This document shows, piece after piece, positions 24,170-36,396 of a stretch of 64,000 nt of DNA. This stretch comes from Persicaria tinctoria (Eukaryota > Streptophyta > Magnoliopsida > Caryophyllales > Polygonaceae), in contig JBANSL010000013.1 in the NCBI GenBank assembly GCA_037127255.1, forward strand, positions 83,024,188 through 83,088,187, in the 5' to 3' direction. Both the position numbers and the translations under genes were made by a program. The notes under the pieces were generated by a model. It did no database searches. It was not told the origin of the DNA and saw only the letters and a list, made by a program, of their open reading frames with translations. Numbering within the stretch: position 1 is the stretch's first letter; each line of letters begins with the position of its first letter.

Positions 24170-24289
24170 GGGGATGCAACACGAGGACTTCCCAGGAGGT
24201 CACCCATCCTAGTACTACTCTCGCCCAAGCACGCTTAACTTCGGAGTTCTGATGGGATCCGGTGCATTAGTGCTGGTATGGTCGCATCC
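24170..24289 (-). rRNA. 5S rRNA gene, copy 57
   Basis: Only 40 G>A. Confidence 0.95.
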
Positions 24290-24529
24290 GTTCACTTATG
24301 CCAACATTTCGCTCTTGTCCCTTCACGACACAGCCACTTTTCCGTCGAGCCTCCGATTTTCGATTATAATATGTACGGACGAAGATCTTTTCGATACCTT
24401 TGCCCCAGAAGCACGAACAATGGACACCCTCCTCACTACGAAGCCCCGTGGATAAAAAAAATATTAAATATTTAAACTAAACGAAAGAGAGAGCGAGCCG
24501 GGACGGAACTAAACTGGCGCAAAACAAAA

Positions 24530-24649
24530 GGGGATGCAACACGAGGACTTCCCAGGAGGTCACCCATCCTAGTACTACTCTCGCCCAAGCACGCTTAACT
24601 TCGGAGTTCCGATGGGATCCGATGCATTAGTGCTGGTATGGTCGCATCC
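24530..24649 (-). rRNA. 5S rRNA gene, copy 58
   Basis: Only 28 C>T. Confidence 0.95.
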
Positions 24650-24889
24650 GTTCACTTATGCCAACATTTCGCTCTTGTCCCTTCACGACACAGCCACTTT
24701 TCCGTCGAGCCTCCGATTTTCGATTATAATATGTACGGACGAAGATCTTTTCGATACCTTTGCCCCAGAAGCACGAACAATGGACACCCTCCTCACTACG
24801 AAGCCCCGTGGATAAAAAAAATATTAAATATTTAAACTAAACGAAAGAGAGAGCGAGCCGGGACGGAACTAAACTGGCGCAAAACAAAA

Positions 24890-25009
24890 GGGGATGCAAC
24901 ACGAGGACTTCCCAGGAGGTCACCCATCCTAGTACTACTCTCGCCCAAGCACGCTTAACTTCGGAGTTCTGATGGGATCCGGTGCATTAGTGCTGGTATG
25001 GTCGCATCC
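24890..25009 (-). rRNA. 5S rRNA gene, copy 59
   Basis: Only 40 G>A. Confidence 0.95.
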
Positions 25010-25249
25010 GTTCACTTATGCCAACATTTCGCTCTTGTCCCTTCACGACACAGCCACTTTTCCGTCGAGCCTCCGATTTTCGATTATAATATGTACGGAC
25101 GAAGATCTTTTCGATACCTTTGCCCCAGAAGCACGAACAATGGACACCCTCCTCACTACGAAGCCCCGTGGATAAAAAAAATATTAAATATTTAAACTAA
25201 ACGAAAGAGAGAGCGAGCCGGGACGGAACTAAACTGGCGCAAAACAAAA

Positions 25250-25369
25250 GGGGATGCAACACGAGGACTTCCCAGGAGGTCACCCATCCTAGTACTACTC
25301 TCGCCCAAGCACGCTTAACTTCGGAGTTCTGATGGGATCCGGTGCATTAGTGCTGGTATGGTCGCATCC
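25250..25369 (-). rRNA. 5S rRNA gene, copy 60
   Basis: Only 40 G>A. Confidence 0.95.
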
Positions 25370-25608
25370 GTTCACTTATGCCAACATTTCGCTCTTGTCC
25401 CTTCACGACACAGCCACTTTTCCGTCGAGCCTCCGATTTTCGATTATAATATGTACGGACGAAGATCTTTTCGATACCTTTGCCCCAGAAGCACGAACAA
25501 TGGACACCCTCCTCACTACGAAGCCCCGTGGATAAAAAAATATTAAATATTTAAACTAAACGAAAGAGAGAGCGAGCCGGGACGGAACTAAACTGGCGCA
25601 AAACAAAA

Positions 25609-25728
25609 GGGGATGCAACACGAGGACTTCCCAGGAGGTCACCCATCCTAGTACTACTCTCGCCCAAGCACGCTTAACTTCGGAGTTCCGATGGGATCCG
25701 ATGCATTAGTGCTGGTATGGTCGCATCC
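25609..25728 (-). rRNA. 5S rRNA gene, copy 61
   Basis: Only 28 C>T. Confidence 0.95.
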
Positions 25729-25967
25729 GTTCACTTATGCCAACATTTCGCTCTTGTCCCTTCACGACACAACCACTTTTCCGTCGAGCCTCCGATTTTC
25801 GATTATAATATGTACGGACGAAGATCTTTTCAAGACCTTTGCCCCAGAAGCACGAACAATGGACACCCTCCTCACTACGAAGCCCCGTGGATAAAAAAAA
25901 ATTAAATATTTAAACTAAACGAAAGAGAGAGCGAGCCGGGACGGAACTAAACTGGCGCAAAACAAAA

Positions 25968-26087
25968 GGGGATGCAACACGAGGACTTCCCAAGAGGTCA
26001 CCCATCCTAGTACTACTCTCGCCCAAGCACGCTTAACTTCGGAGTTCCGATGGGATCCGATGCATTAGTGCTGGTATGGTCGCATCC
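25968..26087 (-). rRNA. 5S rRNA gene, copy 62
   Basis: 95 C>T, 28 C>T. Confidence 0.94.
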
Positions 26088-26325
26088 GTTCACTTATGCC
26101 AACATTTCGCTCTTGTGCCTTCACGACACAGCCACTTTTCCGTCGAGCCTCCGATTTTCGATTATAATATGTACGGATGAAGATCTTTTCGATACCTTTG
26201 CCCTAGAAGCACGAACGATGGACACCCTCCTCACTACGAAGCCCCGTGGATAAAAAATATTAAATATTTAAACTAAACGAAAGAGAGAGCGAGCCGGGAC
26301 GGAACATAACTGGCGCAAAACAAAA

Positions 26326-26444
26326 GGGGATGCAACACGAGGACTTCCCAGGAGGTCACCCATCCTAGTACAACTCTCGCCCAAGCACGCTTAACTTCGG
26401 AGTTCCATGGGATCCGGTGCATTAGTGCTGGCATGGTCGCATCC
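26326..26444 (-). rRNA. 5S rRNA gene, copy 63, one base short
   Basis: A 1-nt deletion at about position 39 gives 119 nt; also 74 A>T and 13 A>G. Counterpart of copies 45 and 51, which lack the deletion. The loss is just upstream of the A box, so transcription may persist, but folding is likely altered. Confidence 0.88.
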
Positions 26445-26682
26445 GTTCACTTATGCCAACATTTCGCTCTTGTCCCTTCACGACACAGCCACTTTTCCGT
26501 CGAGCCTCCGATTTTCGATTATAATATGTACGGACGAAGATCTTTTCGATACCTTTGCCCCAGAAGCACGAACGATGGACACCCTCCTCACTACGAAGCC
26601 CCGTGGATAAAATATATTAAATATTTAAACTAAACGAAAGAGAGAGCGAGCCGGGACGAAACATAACTGGCGCAAAACAAAA

Positions 26683-26802
26683 GGGGATGCAACACGAGGA
26701 CTTCCCAGGAGGTCACCCATCCTAGTACAACTCTCGCCCAAGCACGCTTAACTTCGGAGTTCCGATGGGATCCGGTGCATTAGTGCTGGTATGGTCGCAT
26801 CC
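26683..26802 (-). rRNA. 5S rRNA gene, copy 64
   Basis: Only 74 A>T. Confidence 0.95.
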
Positions 26803-27042
26803 GTTCACTTATGCCAACATTTCGCTCTTGTCCCTACACGACACAGCCACTTTTCCGTCGAGCCTCCGATTTTCGATTATAATATGTACGGACGAAGATC
26901 TTTTCGATACCTTTGCCCCAGAAGCACGAACAATGGACACCCTCCTCACTACGAAGCCCCGTGGATAAAAAAAATATTAAATATTTAAACTAAACGAAAG
27001 AGAGAGCGAGCCGGGACGGAACATAACTGGCGCAAAACAAAA

Positions 27043-27162
27043 GGGGATGCAACACGAGGACTTCCCAGGTGGTCACCCATCCTAGTACTACTCTCACCCA
27101 AGCACGCTTAACTTCGGAGTTCCGATCGGATCCGGTGCATTAGTGCTCGTATGGTCGCATCC
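27043..27162 (-). rRNA. 5S rRNA gene, copy 65
   Basis: 93 T>A, 67 C>T, 36 C>G, 15 C>G, -11 C>T. Third copy of the copy 47/53 haplotype. Confidence 0.92.
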
Positions 27163-27402
27163 GTTCACTTATACCAACATTTCGCTCTTGTCCCTTCACG
27201 ACACAGCCACTTTTCCGTCGAGCCTCCGATTTTCGATTATAATATGTACGGACGAAGATCTTTTCAATACCTTTGCCCCAGAAGCACGAACAATGGACAC
27301 CCTCCTCACTACGAAGCCCCGTGGATAAAAAAAAAATTAAATATTTAAACTAAACGAAAGAGTGAGCGAGCCGGGACGGAACTAAACTGGCGCAAAACAA
27401 AA

Positions 27403-27522
27403 GGGGATGCAACACGAGGACTTCCCAAGAGGTCACCCATCCTAGTACAACTCTCGCCCAAGCACGCTTAACTTCGGAGTTCCGATGGGATCCGATGCAT
27501 TAGTGCTGGTATGGTCGCATCC
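27403..27522 (-). rRNA. 5S rRNA gene, copy 66
   Basis: 95 C>T, 74 A>T, 28 C>T. Third copy of the copy 48/54 haplotype. Confidence 0.94.
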
Positions 27523-27760
27523 GTTCACTTATGCCAACATTTCGCTCTTGTGCCTTCACGACACAGCCACTTTTCCGTCGAGCCTCCGATTTTCGATTAT
27601 AATATGTACGGACGAAGATCTTTTCGATACCTTTGCCCCAGAAGCACGAACGATGGACACCCTCCTCACTACGAAGCCCCGTGGATAAAATATATTAAAT
27701 ATTTAAACTAAACGAAAGAGAGAGCGAGCCGGGACGGAACATAACTGGCGCAAAACAAAA

Positions 27761-27880
27761 GGGGATGCAACACGAGGACTTCCCAGGAGGTCACCCATCC
27801 TAGTACAACTCTCGCCCAAGCACGCTTAACTTCGGAGTTCCGATGGGATCCGATGCATTAGTGCTGGTATGGTCGCATCC
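27761..27880 (-). rRNA. 5S rRNA gene, copy 67
   Basis: 74 A>T, 28 C>T. Confidence 0.94.
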
Positions 27881-28120
27881 GTTCACTTATGCCAACATTT
27901 CGCTCTTGTCCCTTCACGACACAGCCACTTTTCCGTCGAGCCTCCGATTTTCGATTATAATATGTACGGACGAAGATCTTTTCGATACCTTTGCCCCAGA
28001 AGCACGAACAATGGACACCCTCCTCACTACGAAGCCCCGTGGATAAAAAAAATATTAAATATTTAAACTAAACGAAAGAGAGAGCGAGCCGGGACGGAAC
28101 TAAACTGGCGCAAAACAAAA

Positions 28121-28240
28121 GGGGATGCAACACGAGGACTTCCCAGGAGGTCACCCATCCTAGTACTACTCTCGCCCAAGCACGCTTAACTTCGAAGTTC
28201 TGATGGGATCCGGTGCATTAGTGCTGGTATGGTCGCATCC
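28121..28240 (-). rRNA. 5S rRNA gene, copy 68
   Basis: 46 C>T, 40 G>A. Confidence 0.94.
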
Positions 28241-28480
28241 GTTCACTTATGCCAACATTTCGCTCTTGTCCCTTCACGACACAGCCACTTTTCCGTCGAG
28301 CCTCCGATTTTCGATTATAATATGTACGGACGAAGATCTTTCCGATACCTTTGCCCCAGAAGCACGAACAATGGACACCCTCCTCACTACGAAGCCCCGT
28401 GGATAAAAAAAATATTAAATATTTAAACTAAACGAAAGAGAGAGAGAGCCGGGACGGAACTAAACTGGCGCAAAACAAAA

Positions 28481-28600
28481 GGGGATGCAACACGAGGACT
28501 TCCCAGGAGGTCACCCATCCTAGTACTACTCTCGCCCAAGCACGCTTAACTTCGGAGTTCCGATGGGATCCGATGCATTAGTGCTGGTATGGTCGCATCC
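28481..28600 (-). rRNA. 5S rRNA gene, copy 69
   Basis: Only 28 C>T. Confidence 0.95.
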
Positions 28601-28840
28601 GTTCACTTATGCCAACATTTCGCTCTTGTCCCTTCACGACACAACCACTTTTCCGTCGAGCCTCCGATTTTCGATTATAATATGTACGGACGAAGATCTT
28701 TTCAAGACCTTTGCCCCAGAAGCACGAACAATGGACACCCTCCTCACTACGAAGCCCCGTGGATAAAAAAAATATTAAATATTTAAACTAAACGAAAGAG
28801 AGAGCGAGCCGGGACGGAACTAAACTGGCGCAAAACAAAA

Positions 28841-28960
28841 GGGGATGCAACACGAGGACTTTCCAGGAGGTCATCCATCCTAGTACTACTCTCGCCAAAG
28901 CACCCTTAACTTCGGAGTTCCGATGGGATCCGATGCATTAGTGCTGGTATGGTCGCATCC
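28841..28960 (-). rRNA. 5S rRNA gene, copy 70
   Basis: 99 G>A, 87 G>A, 64 G>T, 57 C>G, 28 C>T. The 57 change in the A box is shared only with copy 73, three units on. Confidence 0.92.
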
Positions 28961-29200
28961 GTTCACTTATGCCAACATTTCGCTCTTGTTCCTTCACGAC
29001 ACAGCCACTTTTCCGTCGAGCCTCCGATTTTCGATTATAATATGTACGGACGAAGATCTTTTCGATACCTTTGCCCCAGAAGCACGAACGATGGACACCC
29101 TCCTCACTACGAAGCCACGTGGATAAAAAAAATATTAAATATTTAAACTAAACGAAAGAGAGAGCGAGCCGGGACGGAACATAACTGGCGCAAAACAAAA

Positions 29201-29320
29201 GGGGATGCAACACGAGGACTTCCCAGGAGGTCACCCATCCTAGTACAACTCTCGCCCAAGCACGCTTAACTTCGGAGTTCCGATGGGATCCGGTGCATTA
29301 GTGCTGGTATGGTCGCATCC
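29201..29320 (-). rRNA. 5S rRNA gene, copy 71
   Basis: Only 74 A>T. Confidence 0.95.
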
Positions 29321-29560
29321 GTTCACTTATGCCAACATTTCGCTCTTGTCCCTTCACGACACAGCCACTTTTCCGTCGAGCCTCCGATTTTCGATTATAA
29401 TATGTACGGACGAAGATCTTTTCAATACCTTTGCCCCAGAAGCACGAACAATGGACACCCTCCTCACTACGAAGCCCCGTGGATAAAAAAAAAATTAAAT
29501 ATTTAAACTAAACGAAAGAGAGAGCGAGCCGGGACGGAACTAAACTGGTGCAAAACAAAA

Positions 29561-29679
29561 GGGGATGCAACACGAGGACTCCCAAGAGGTCACCCATCCT
29601 AGTACTACTCTCGCCCAAGCACGCTTAACTTCGGAGTTCCGATGGGATCCGATGCATTAGTGCTGGTATGGTCGCATCC
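29561..29679 (-). rRNA. 5S rRNA gene, copy 72, one base short
   Basis: A 1-nt deletion near position 99-100 (GGGAGTCC where others have GGGAAGTCC), plus 95 C>T and 28 C>T. Copy 75 has the same deletion. Confidence 0.88.
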
Positions 29680-29919
29680 GTTCACTTATGCCAACATTTC
29701 GCTCTTGTCCCTGCACGACACAGCCACTTTTCTGTCGAGCCTCCGATTTTCGATTATAATATGTACGGACGAAGATCTTTTCGATACCTTTGCCCCAGAA
29801 GCACGAAAAATGGACACCCTCCTCAATACGAAGCCCCGTGGATAAAAAAAATATTAAATATTTAAACTAAACGAAAGAGAGAGCGAGCCGGGACGGAACT
29901 AAACTGGCGCAAAACAAAA

Positions 29920-30039
29920 GGGGATGCAACACGAGGACTTTCCAGGAGGTCATCCATCCTAGTACTACTCTCGCCAAAGCACCCTTAACTTCGGAGTTCC
30001 GATGGGATCCGATGCATTAGTGCTGGTATGGTCGCATCC
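29920..30039 (-). rRNA. 5S rRNA gene, copy 73
   Basis: 99 G>A, 87 G>A, 64 G>T, 57 C>G, 28 C>T. Twin of copy 70. Confidence 0.92.
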
Positions 30040-30279
30040 GTTCACTTATGCCAACATTTCGCTCTTGTTCCTTCACGACACAGCCACTTTTCCGTCGAGC
30101 CTCCGATTTTCGATTATAATATGTACGGACGAAGATCTTTTCGATACCTTTGCCCCAGAAGCACGAACGATGGACACCCTCCTCACTACGAAGCCCCGTG
30201 GATAAAAAAAATATTAAATATTTAAACTAAACGAAAGAGAGAGCGAGCCGGGACGGAACATAACTGGCGCAAAACAAAA

Positions 30280-30399
30280 GGGGATGCAACACGAGGACTT
30301 CCCAGGAGGTCACCCATCCTAGTACAACTCTCGCCCAAGCACGCTTAACTTCGGAGTTCCGATGGGATCCGGTGCATTAGTGCTGGTATGGTCGCATCC
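30280..30399 (-). rRNA. 5S rRNA gene, copy 74
   Basis: Only 74 A>T. Twin of copy 71. Confidence 0.95.
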
Positions 30400-30640
30400 G
30401 TTCACTTATGCCAACATTTCGCTCTTGTCCCTTCACGACACAGCCACTTTTCCGTCGAGCCTCCGATTTTCGATTATAATATGTACGGACGAAGATCTTT
30501 TCAATACCTTTGCCCCAGAAGCACGAACAATGGACACCCTCCTCACTACGAAGCCCCGTGGATAAAAAAAAAAATTAAATATTTAAACTAAACGAAAGAG
30601 AGAGCGAGCCGGGACGGAACTAAACTGGCGCAAAACAAAA

Positions 30641-30759
30641 GGGGATGCAACACGAGGACTCCCAAGAGGTCACCCATCCTAGTACTACTCTCGCCCAAGC
30701 ACGCTTAACTTCGGAGTTCCGATGGGATCCGATGCATTAGTGCTGGTATGGTCGCATCC
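30641..30759 (-). rRNA. 5S rRNA gene, copy 75, one base short
   Basis: Same deletion as copy 72, plus 95 C>T and 28 C>T. Confidence 0.88.
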
Positions 30760-30999
30760 GTTCACTTATGCCAACATTTCGCTCTTGTCCCTTCACGACA
30801 CAGCCACTTTTCCGTCGAGCCTCCGATTTTCGATTATAATATGTACGGACGAAGATCTTTTCGATACCTTTGCTCCAGAAGCACGAACAATGGACACCCT
30901 CCTCACTACGAAGCCCCGTGGATAAAAAAAATATTAAATATTTAAACTAAACGAAAGAGAGAGCGAGCCGGGACGGAACATAACTGGCGCAAAACAAAA

Positions 31000-31119
31000 G
31001 GGGATGCAACACGAGGACTTCCCAGGAGGTCACCCATCCTAGTACTACTCTCGCCCAAGCACGCTTAACTTCGGAGTTCCGATGGGATCCGATGCATTAG
31101 TGCTGGTATGGTCGCATCC
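31000..31119 (-). rRNA. 5S rRNA gene, copy 76
   Basis: Only 28 C>T. Confidence 0.95.
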
Positions 31120-31359
31120 GTTCACTTATGCCAACATTTCGCTCTTGTCCCTTCACGACACAGCCACTTTTCTGTCGAGCCTCCGATTTTCGATCATAAT
31201 ATGTACGGACGAAGATCTTTTCAAGACCTTTGCCCCAGAAGCACGAACAATGGACACCCTCCTCACTACGAAGCCCCGTGGATAAAAAAAATATTAAATA
31301 TTTAAACTAAACGAAAGAGAGAGCGAGCCGGGACGGAACATAACTGGCACAAAACAAAA

Positions 31360-31479
31360 GGGGATGCAACACGAGGACTTCGCAGGAGGTCACCCATCCT
31401 AGTACGACTCTCGCCCAAGCACGCTTAACTTCGGAGTTCCGATGGGATCCTGTGGATTAGTGCTGGTATGGTCGCATCC
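31360..31479 (-). rRNA. 5S rRNA gene, copy 77
   Basis: Several private changes: 98 G>C, 74 A>C, 29 C>A, 25 G>C, with -11 C>T. Start of the more degenerate right-hand part of the array. Confidence 0.9.
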
Positions 31480-31719
31480 GTTCACTTATACCAACATTTC
31501 GCTCTTGTCCCTTCACGACACAGCCACTTTTCCGTCGAGCCTCCGATTTTCGATTATAATATGTACGGACGAAGATCTTTTCGATACCTTTGCCCCAGAA
31601 GCACGAACAATGGACACCCTCCTCACCACGAAGCCCCGTGGATTAAAAAAATATTAAATATTTAAACTAAACGAAAGAGAGAGCGAGCCGGGACGGAACA
31701 TAACTGGCGCAAAACAAAA

Positions 31720-31839
31720 GGGGATGCAACACGAGGACTTCCCAGGAGGTCACCCATCCTAGTACTAGTCTCGCCCAAGCACGCTTAACTTCGAAGTTCT
31801 AATGGGATCCGGTGCATTAGTGCTGGTATGGTCGCATCC
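31720..31839 (-). rRNA. 5S rRNA gene, copy 78
   Basis: 72 G>C (intermediate element), 46 C>T, 40 G>A, 39 C>T. Confidence 0.91.
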
Positions 31840-32079
31840 GTTCACTTATGCCAACATTTCGCTCTTGTTCCTTCACGACACAGCCACTTTTCCGTCGAGC
31901 CTCCGATTTTCGATTATAATATGTACGGACGAAGATCTTTTCAATACCTTTGCCCCAGAAGCACGAACAATGGACACCCTCCTCACTACGAAGCCCCGTG
32001 GATAAAAAAAATATTAAATATTTAAACTAAACGAAAGAGAGAGCGAGCCGGGACGGAACTAAACTAGCGCAAAACAAAA

Positions 32080-32199
32080 GGGGATGCAACACGAGGACTT
32101 CCCAGGAGGTCACCCATCCTAGTACTACTCTCGCCCAAGCACGCTTAACTTCAGAGTTCTGATGGGATCCGGTGCATTAGTGCTGGTATGGTCGCATCC
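32080..32199 (-). rRNA. 5S rRNA gene, copy 79
   Basis: 47 C>T, 40 G>A. Confidence 0.94.
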
Positions 32200-32440
32200 G
32201 TTCACTTATGCCAACATTTCGCTCTTGTCCCTTCACGACACAGCCACTTTTCCGTCGAGCCTCCGATTTTCGATTATAATATGTACGGACGAAGATCTTT
32301 TCGATACCTTTGCCCCAGAAGCACGAACAATGGACACCCTCCTCACTACGAAGCCCCGTGGATAAAAAAAAATATTAAATATTTAAACTAAACGAAAGAG
32401 AGAGCGAGCCGGGATGGAACTAAACTAGCGCAAAACAAAA

Positions 32441-32560
32441 GGGGATGCAACACGAGGACTTCCCAGGAGGTCATCCATCCTAGTACTACTCTCGCCAAAG
32501 CACGCTTAACTTCGGAGTTCTGATGGGATCCGGTGCATTAGTGCTGGTATGGTCGCATCC
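32441..32560 (-). rRNA. 5S rRNA gene, copy 80
   Basis: 87 G>A, 64 G>T, 40 G>A. Confidence 0.93.
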
Positions 32561-32800
32561 GTTCACTTATGCCAACATTTCGCTCTTGTCCCTTCACGAC
32601 ACAGCCACTTTTCCGTCGAGCCTCCGATTTTCGATTATAATATGTACGGACGAAGATCTTTTCAAGACCTTTGCCCCAGAAGCACGAACAATGGACACCC
32701 TCCTCACTACAAAGCCCCGTGGATAAAAAAAATATTAAATATTTAAACTAAACGAAAGAGAGAGCGAGCCGGGACGGAACATAACTGGCGCAAAACAAAA

Positions 32801-32920
32801 GGGGATGCAACACGAAGACTTCCCAGGAGGTCACCCATCCTAGTACTACTCTCGCCAAAGCACGCTTAACTTCGGAGTTCTGATGGGATCCGGTGCATTA
32901 GTGCTGGTATGGTCGCATCC
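32801..32920 (-). rRNA. 5S rRNA gene, copy 81
   Basis: 105 C>T (private), 64 G>T, 40 G>A. Confidence 0.93.
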
Positions 32921-33160
32921 GTTCACTTATGCCAACATTTCGCTCTTGTCCCTTCACGACACAGCCACTTTTCCGTCGAGCCTCCGATTTTCGATTATAA
33001 TATGTACGGACGAAGATCTTTTCGATACCTTTGCCCCAGAAGCACGAACAATGGACACCCTCCTCACTACGAAGCCCTGTGGATAAAAAAAATATTAAAT
33101 ATTTAAACTAAACGAAAGAGAGAGCGAGCCGGGACGGAACTAAACTGGCGCAAAAGAAAA

Positions 33161-33280
33161 GGGGATGCAACACGAGGACTTCCCTGGAGGTCATCCATCC
33201 TAGTACTACTCTCGCCAAAGCACGCTTAACTTCGGAGTTCTGATGGGATCCGGTGCATTAGTGCTGGTATGGTCGCATCC
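33161..33280 (-). rRNA. 5S rRNA gene, copy 82
   Basis: 96 T>A, 87 G>A, 64 G>T, 40 G>A. The terminator reads TTTTCTTTT here. Confidence 0.92.
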
Positions 33281-33520
33281 GTTCACTTATGCCAACATTT
33301 CGCTCTTGTCCCTTCACGACACAGCCACTTTTCCGTCGAGCCTCCGATTTTCGATTATAATATGTACGGACGAAGATCTTTTCAATACCTTTGCCCCAGA
33401 AGCACGAACAATGGACACCCTCCTCACTACGAAGCCCCGTGGATAAAAAAAATATTAAATATTTAAACTAAACGAAAGAGAGAGCGAGCCGGGACGGAAC
33501 TAAACTAGCGCAAAACAAAA

Positions 33521-33640
33521 GGGGATGCAACACGAGGACTTCCCAGGAGGTCATCCATCCTAGTACTACTCTCGCCAAAGCACGCTTAACTTCGGAGTTC
33601 TGATGGGATCCGGTGCATTAGTGCTGGTATGGTCGCATCC
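33521..33640 (-). rRNA. 5S rRNA gene, copy 83
   Basis: 87 G>A, 64 G>T, 40 G>A. Confidence 0.93.
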
Positions 33641-33880
33641 GTTCACTTATGCCAACATTTTGCTCTTGTCCCTTCACGACACAGCCACTTTTCCGTCGAG
33701 CCTCCGATTTTCGATTATAATATGTACGGACGAAGATCTTTTCGATACCTTTGCCCCAGAAGCACGAACAATGGACACCCTCCTCACTACGAAGCCCCGT
33801 GGATAAAAAAAATATTAAATATTTAAACTAAACGAAAGAGAGAGCGAGCCGGGACGGAACTAAACTGGCGCAAAACAAAA

Positions 33881-33999
33881 GAGGATGCAACACGAGGACT
33901 TCCCAGGAGGTCACCCATCCTAGTACTACTCTCGCCAAAGCACGCTTAACTTCGGAGTTCCGATGGGATCCGGTGCTTACTGCTGGTATGGTCGCATCC
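33881..33999 (-). rRNA. 5S rRNA gene, copy 84, one base short
   Basis: A 1-nt deletion with a substitution at about 20-24 (AGCAGTAAGCACC in gene sense), plus 119 C>T and 64 G>T. The lesion lies in 5' helix sequence. Copies 86, 89 and 91 share it. Confidence 0.86.
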
Positions 34000-34239
34000 G
34001 TTCACTTATGCCAACATTTCGCTCTTGTCCCTTCACGACACAGCCACTTTTCCGTCGAGCCTCCGATTTTCGATTATAATATGTACGGACGAAGATCTTT
34101 TCAAGACCTTTGCCCCAGAAGCACGAACAATGGACACCCTCCTCACTACGAAGCCCTGTGGATAAAAAAAATATTAAATATTTAAACTAAACGAAAGAGA
34201 GAGCGAGCCGGGACGGAACATAACTGGCGCAAAACAAAA

Positions 34240-34359
34240 GGGGATGCAACACGAGGACTTCCCTGGAGGTCATCCATCCTAGTACTACTCTTGCCAAAGC
34301 ACGCTTAACTTCGGAGTTCTGATGGGATCCGGTGCATTAGTGCTGGTATGGTCGCATCC
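34240..34359 (-). rRNA. 5S rRNA gene, copy 85
   Basis: 96 T>A, 87 G>A, 68 G>A, 64 G>T, 40 G>A. Exact variant match to copy 92. Confidence 0.91.
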
Positions 34360-34598
34360 GTTCACTTATGCCAACATTTTGCTCTTGTCCCTTCACGACA
34401 CAGCCACTTTTCCGTCGAGCCTCCGATTTTCGATTATAATATGTACGGACGAAGATCTTTTCGATACCTTTGCCCCAGAAGCACGAACAATGGACACCCT
34501 CCTCACTACGAAGCCCCGTGGATAAAAAAATATTAAATATTTAAACTAAACGAAAGAGAGAGCGAGCCGGGACGGAACTAAACTGGCGCAAAACAAAA

Positions 34599-34717
34599 GG
34601 GGATGCAACACGAGGACTTCCCAGGAGGTCACCCATCCTAGTACTACTCTCTCCCAAGCACGCTTAACTTCGGAGTTCTGATGGGATCCGGTGCTTACTG
34701 CTGGTATGGTCGCATCC
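34599..34717 (-). rRNA. 5S rRNA gene, copy 86, one base short
   Basis: Deletion as in copy 84, with 67 C>A, 40 G>A and -12 G>A. Confidence 0.86.
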
Positions 34718-34957
34718 GTTCACTTATGTCAACATTTCGCTCTTGTCCCTTCACGACACAGCCACTTTTCCGTCGAGCCTCCGATTTTCGATTATAATAT
34801 GTACGGACGAAGATCTTTTCGATACCTTTGCCCCAGAAGCACGAACAATGGACACCCTCCTTACTACGAAGCCCTGTGGATAAAAAAAATATTAAATATT
34901 TAAACTAAACGAAAGAGAGAGCGAGCCGGGACGGAACTAAACTGGCGCAAAACAAAA

Positions 34958-35077
34958 GGGGATGCAACACGAGGACTTCCCTGGAGGTCATCCATCCTAG
35001 TACTACTCTCGACCAAGCACGCTTAACTTCGGAGTTCTGATGGGATCCGGTGCATTAGTGCTGGTATGGTCGCATCC
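34958..35077 (-). rRNA. 5S rRNA gene, copy 87
   Basis: 96 T>A, 87 G>A, 66 G>T, 40 G>A. Confidence 0.91.
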
Positions 35078-35317
35078 GTTCACTTATGCCAACATTTTGC
35101 TCTTGTCCCTTCACGACACAGCCACTTTTCCGTCCAGCCTCCGATTTTCGATTATAATATGTACGGACGAAGATCTTTTCAATACCTTTGCCCCAGAAGC
35201 ACGAACAATGGACACCCTCCTCACTACGAAGCCCCGTGGATAAAAAAAATATTAAATATTTAAACTAAACGAAAGAGAGAGCGAGCCGGGACGGAACTAA
35301 ACTAGCGCAAAACAAAA

Positions 35318-35437
35318 GGGGATGCAACACGAGGACTTCCCAGGAGGTCACCCATCCTAGTACTACTCTCGCCCAAGCACGCTTAACTTCGGAGTTCTGA
35401 TGGGATCCGGTGCATTAGTGCTGGTATGGTCGCATCC
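35318..35437 (-). rRNA. 5S rRNA gene, copy 88
   Basis: Only 40 G>A; the cleanest copy in the last ten. Confidence 0.95.
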
Positions 35438-35677
35438 GTTCACTTATGCCAACATTTCGCTCTTGTCCCTTCACGACACAGCCACTTTTCCGTCGAGCCT
35501 CCGATTTTCGATTATAATATGTACGGACGAAGATCTTTTCAAGACCTTTGCCCCAGAAGCACGAACAATGGACACCCTCCTCACTACGAAGCCCCGTGGA
35601 TAAAAAAAATATTAAATATTTAAACTAAACGAAAGAGAGAGCGAGCCGGGACGAAACATAACTGGCGCAAAACAAAA

Positions 35678-35796
35678 GGGGATGCAACACGAGGACTTCC
35701 CAGGAGGTCACCCATCCTAGTACTACTCTCGACCAAGCACGCTTAACTTCGGAGTTCTGATGGGATCCGGTGCTTACTGCTGGTATGGTCGCATCC
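35678..35796 (-). rRNA. 5S rRNA gene, copy 89, one base short
   Basis: Deletion as in copy 84, with 66 G>T, 40 G>A and -12 G>A. Confidence 0.86.
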
Positions 35797-36036
35797 GTTC
35801 ACTTATGTCAACATTTCGCTCTTGTCCCTTCACGACACAGCCACTTTTCCGTCGAGCCTCCGATTTTCGATTATAATATGTACGGACGAAGATCTTTTCA
35901 AGACCTTTGCCCCAGAAGCACGAACAATGGACACCCTCCTCACTACGAAGCCCCGTGGATAAAAAAAATATTAAATATTTAAACTAAACGAAAGAGAGAG
36001 CGAGCCGGGACGGAACATAACTGGCGCAAAACAAAA

Positions 36037-36156
36037 GGGGATGCAACACGAGGACTTCCCAGGAGGTCACCCATCCTAGTACTACTCTCGACCAAGCACG
36101 CTTAACTTCGGAGTTCCGATGGGATCCGGTGCATTATTACTGGTATGGTCGCATCC
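36037..36156 (-). rRNA. 5S rRNA gene, copy 90
   Basis: 66 G>T, 20 C>A, 18 C>T with -11 C>T. Confidence 0.92.
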
Positions 36157-36396
36157 GTTCACTTATACCAACATTTCGCTCTTGTCCCTTCACGACACAG
36201 CCACTTTTCCGTCCAGCCTCCGATTTTCGATTATAATATGTACGGACGAAGATCTTTTCAATACCTTTGCCCCAGAAGCACGAACAATGGACACCCTCCT
36301 CACTACGAAGCCCCGTGGATAAAAAAAATATTAAATATTTAAACTAAACGAAAGAGAGAGCGAGCCGGGACGGAACTAAACTGGCGCAAAACAAAA

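Larger units (their letters stand above)
28841..30999. repeat. Duplicated 5S block, three units
   Basis: Copies 70-72 match copies 73-75 in order (offset about 1,079-1,080 bp). The match includes the A-box 57 C>G change and the 1-nt deletion in 72/75. Confidence 0.85.
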
